64,000 nucleotides of DNA, taken from the NCBI RefSeq assembly GCF_009755355.1, contig NZ_WQLB01000011.1, positions 62,001 through 126,000 of the forward strand, in the 5' to 3' direction. Within the stretch, counting starts at the first letter, position 1, and each line of letters opens with the position of its first letter. The notes under the pieces are model-generated. The model made no database searches. It was given only the letters and a program-made list of their open reading frames with translations, and had not been told where the DNA came from. The translations under genes and the position numbers were made by a program. Origin of the DNA: Deinococcus arboris (lineage in GTDB: Bacteria > Deinococcota > Deinococci > Deinococcales > Deinococcaceae). Shown in pieces: positions 63,254 through 64,000 of this stretch.

Positions 63254-64000
63254 AGAGATCTCCAGTGCGTCAGACAGCGCAAACATGTAGAGCTACATGT
63301 CAGAAAAGTGGGTGAGGGGGATGTACGGTTTGCTGGGGCAAACCGCCGGTAACCTGACTGACCTGGCGTCTGTGCAGCCGGTCAGTTAAGCCTCCGAGAG
63401 CTTAGGGTCCACCCGAAAAAGTCGTAATAAAGAATTTCACGTGATCCGTTTCTGACGTGACTGGGGGTCCGGCAAAACGTAGTGTGGGACTGCGTGGAGG
63501 CCTGTCTAGATAACATGGGTTCTATTGGATAACTGTTGGTCAGAGGTGCTTCCAATGCCCCTTTTTTTGTGGTAAAGCCATGAGATTTCCCTGTTAAAGA
63601 TGTGTTTAAGAAGCTCAGAGAGGGGTTTTGGCAGCCTCAAGGCGCAGCGAGAAACAGCACACAGGGTTCTATGGTCTCTGTGTACAGAGAGGCCGCTCCC
63701 TCTTTGGCACTGAGCCGCCGAAGGGTCGGTGCACTCTGACGGAGGGACGCCGACGTTTCAGCCGAGTGCCTTCGGCATGTCTCGCAGAAGAGGTAGGCGG
63801 ATTCCAAGCGTGACCTGAGTAAATTGCTGTTGTGTAGGAAGCACAGACGCAAGTCGTGTGAAGTCAGGCGGCTTCTGCTCTGGGTCCACACACAACCGCT
63901 TGGGCACTGCGCACAGGCTCTCTACCCCTGGTCAGGCCAAGGTGATCCTCAGTGGTCCTGACTGGAGCAGGACCGGAGTCAACCACCCACTCTGAGGGGC
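63254..64000. other. Region upstream of the lipoprotein gene, to the window end
   Basis: About 750 bases with no supportable gene. It contains an 18-bp palindrome (63283-63300) and a bulged hairpin at 63357-63386 (ACTGACC-T-GGC / GCCGGTCAGT), both within 140 bp upstream of the lipoprotein start. An A/T-rich stretch (63410-63450) could hold the promoter. Beyond 63600 I see nothing recognisable. Confidence 0.4.
63283..63300. promoter_or_regulatory. 18-bp palindrome in the lipoprotein promoter region
   Basis: ACATGTAG and CTACATGT form perfect 8-bp arms around a 2-bp centre. It lies 30 bp upstream of the chosen GTG, at about the place of a promoter or leader. It could be an operator for a dimeric regulator, or a leader hairpin. 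Confidence 0.5.

Overview
The window is high-GC DNA (GC-rich third positions, GTG starts, many 4-nt ATGA/GTGA overlaps). The gene content is a cobalamin operon, several c-di-GMP proteins, muropeptide recycling and a large Wzx/Wzy-type exopolysaccharide (EPS) region. This suggests a Deinococcus-like bacterium. The assignment is an inference from gene content and style; there is no rRNA or other taxonomic marker here.

Layout. 1-2550: end of a cobalamin operon (cobQ partial, cobU, cobT). 3140-7759: a membrane diguanylate cyclase, a CHASE4-EAL phosphodiesterase with a degenerate GGDEF domain, and an unknown protein, closed by a strong bidirectional terminator at 7769-7807. 7823-16032: a probable peptidoglycan-recycling locus. 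A peptide-type ABC importer (binding protein and two permeases, no ATPases) diverges from a GntR/UTRA regulator, anmK, murQ and a cytosolic SxxK serine hydrolase. 16057-19208 (minus): GNAT, SnoaL-like protein, MDR oxidoreductase and a TetR regulator, with two copies of a TetR-type palindrome at the two relevant promoters. 19615-26100: TPR-GGDEF-EAL, a DEAD-box helicase and GAF-GGDEF-EAL.

26569-63253 is an EPS region made of several operons. 26569-32425 (+) carries a CDP-sugar-like module (rfbF, LhgO-like FAD oxidase, SDR, RmlC-like epimerase, SAF-domain dehydrogenase) and a membrane protein. 39801-32809 (-) carries three GT4 glycosyltransferases, an asparagine-synthase-type amidotransferase and a secreted beta-helix protein. 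40289-44190 (+) carries ugd, a UXS-type decarboxylase and a WbaP-type initiating transferase. 52385-61049 (+) carries a secreted unknown, a TPR protein, an O-antigen ligase/polymerase, a Wzc-type co-polymerase/BY-kinase, a Wzx flippase, a second polymerase candidate, a GT2 and a GT4. A beta-helix lipoprotein paralogous to the earlier one closes the region on the minus strand. A sensory/regulatory block at 44538-51879 sits inside it: two convergent histidine-kinase-like proteins, both with Arg at the phospho-acceptor His position, and a LacI-family regulator with two tandem HTH domains.

As a whole: nucleotide sugars (CDP-sugar, UDP-GlcA, UDP-Xyl) feed glycosyltransferases and a WbaP-primed lipid carrier. 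Wzx, Wzy and Wzc export and polymerise the product, and the beta-helix proteins may process or bind it. c-di-GMP enzymes and the unusual sensor/LacI block are plausible controllers. The most novel-looking parts are the kinase-like pair lacking the acceptor His, the double-headed LacI protein, and the CDP-sugar module that lacks a recognisable CDP-glucose 4,6-dehydratase.
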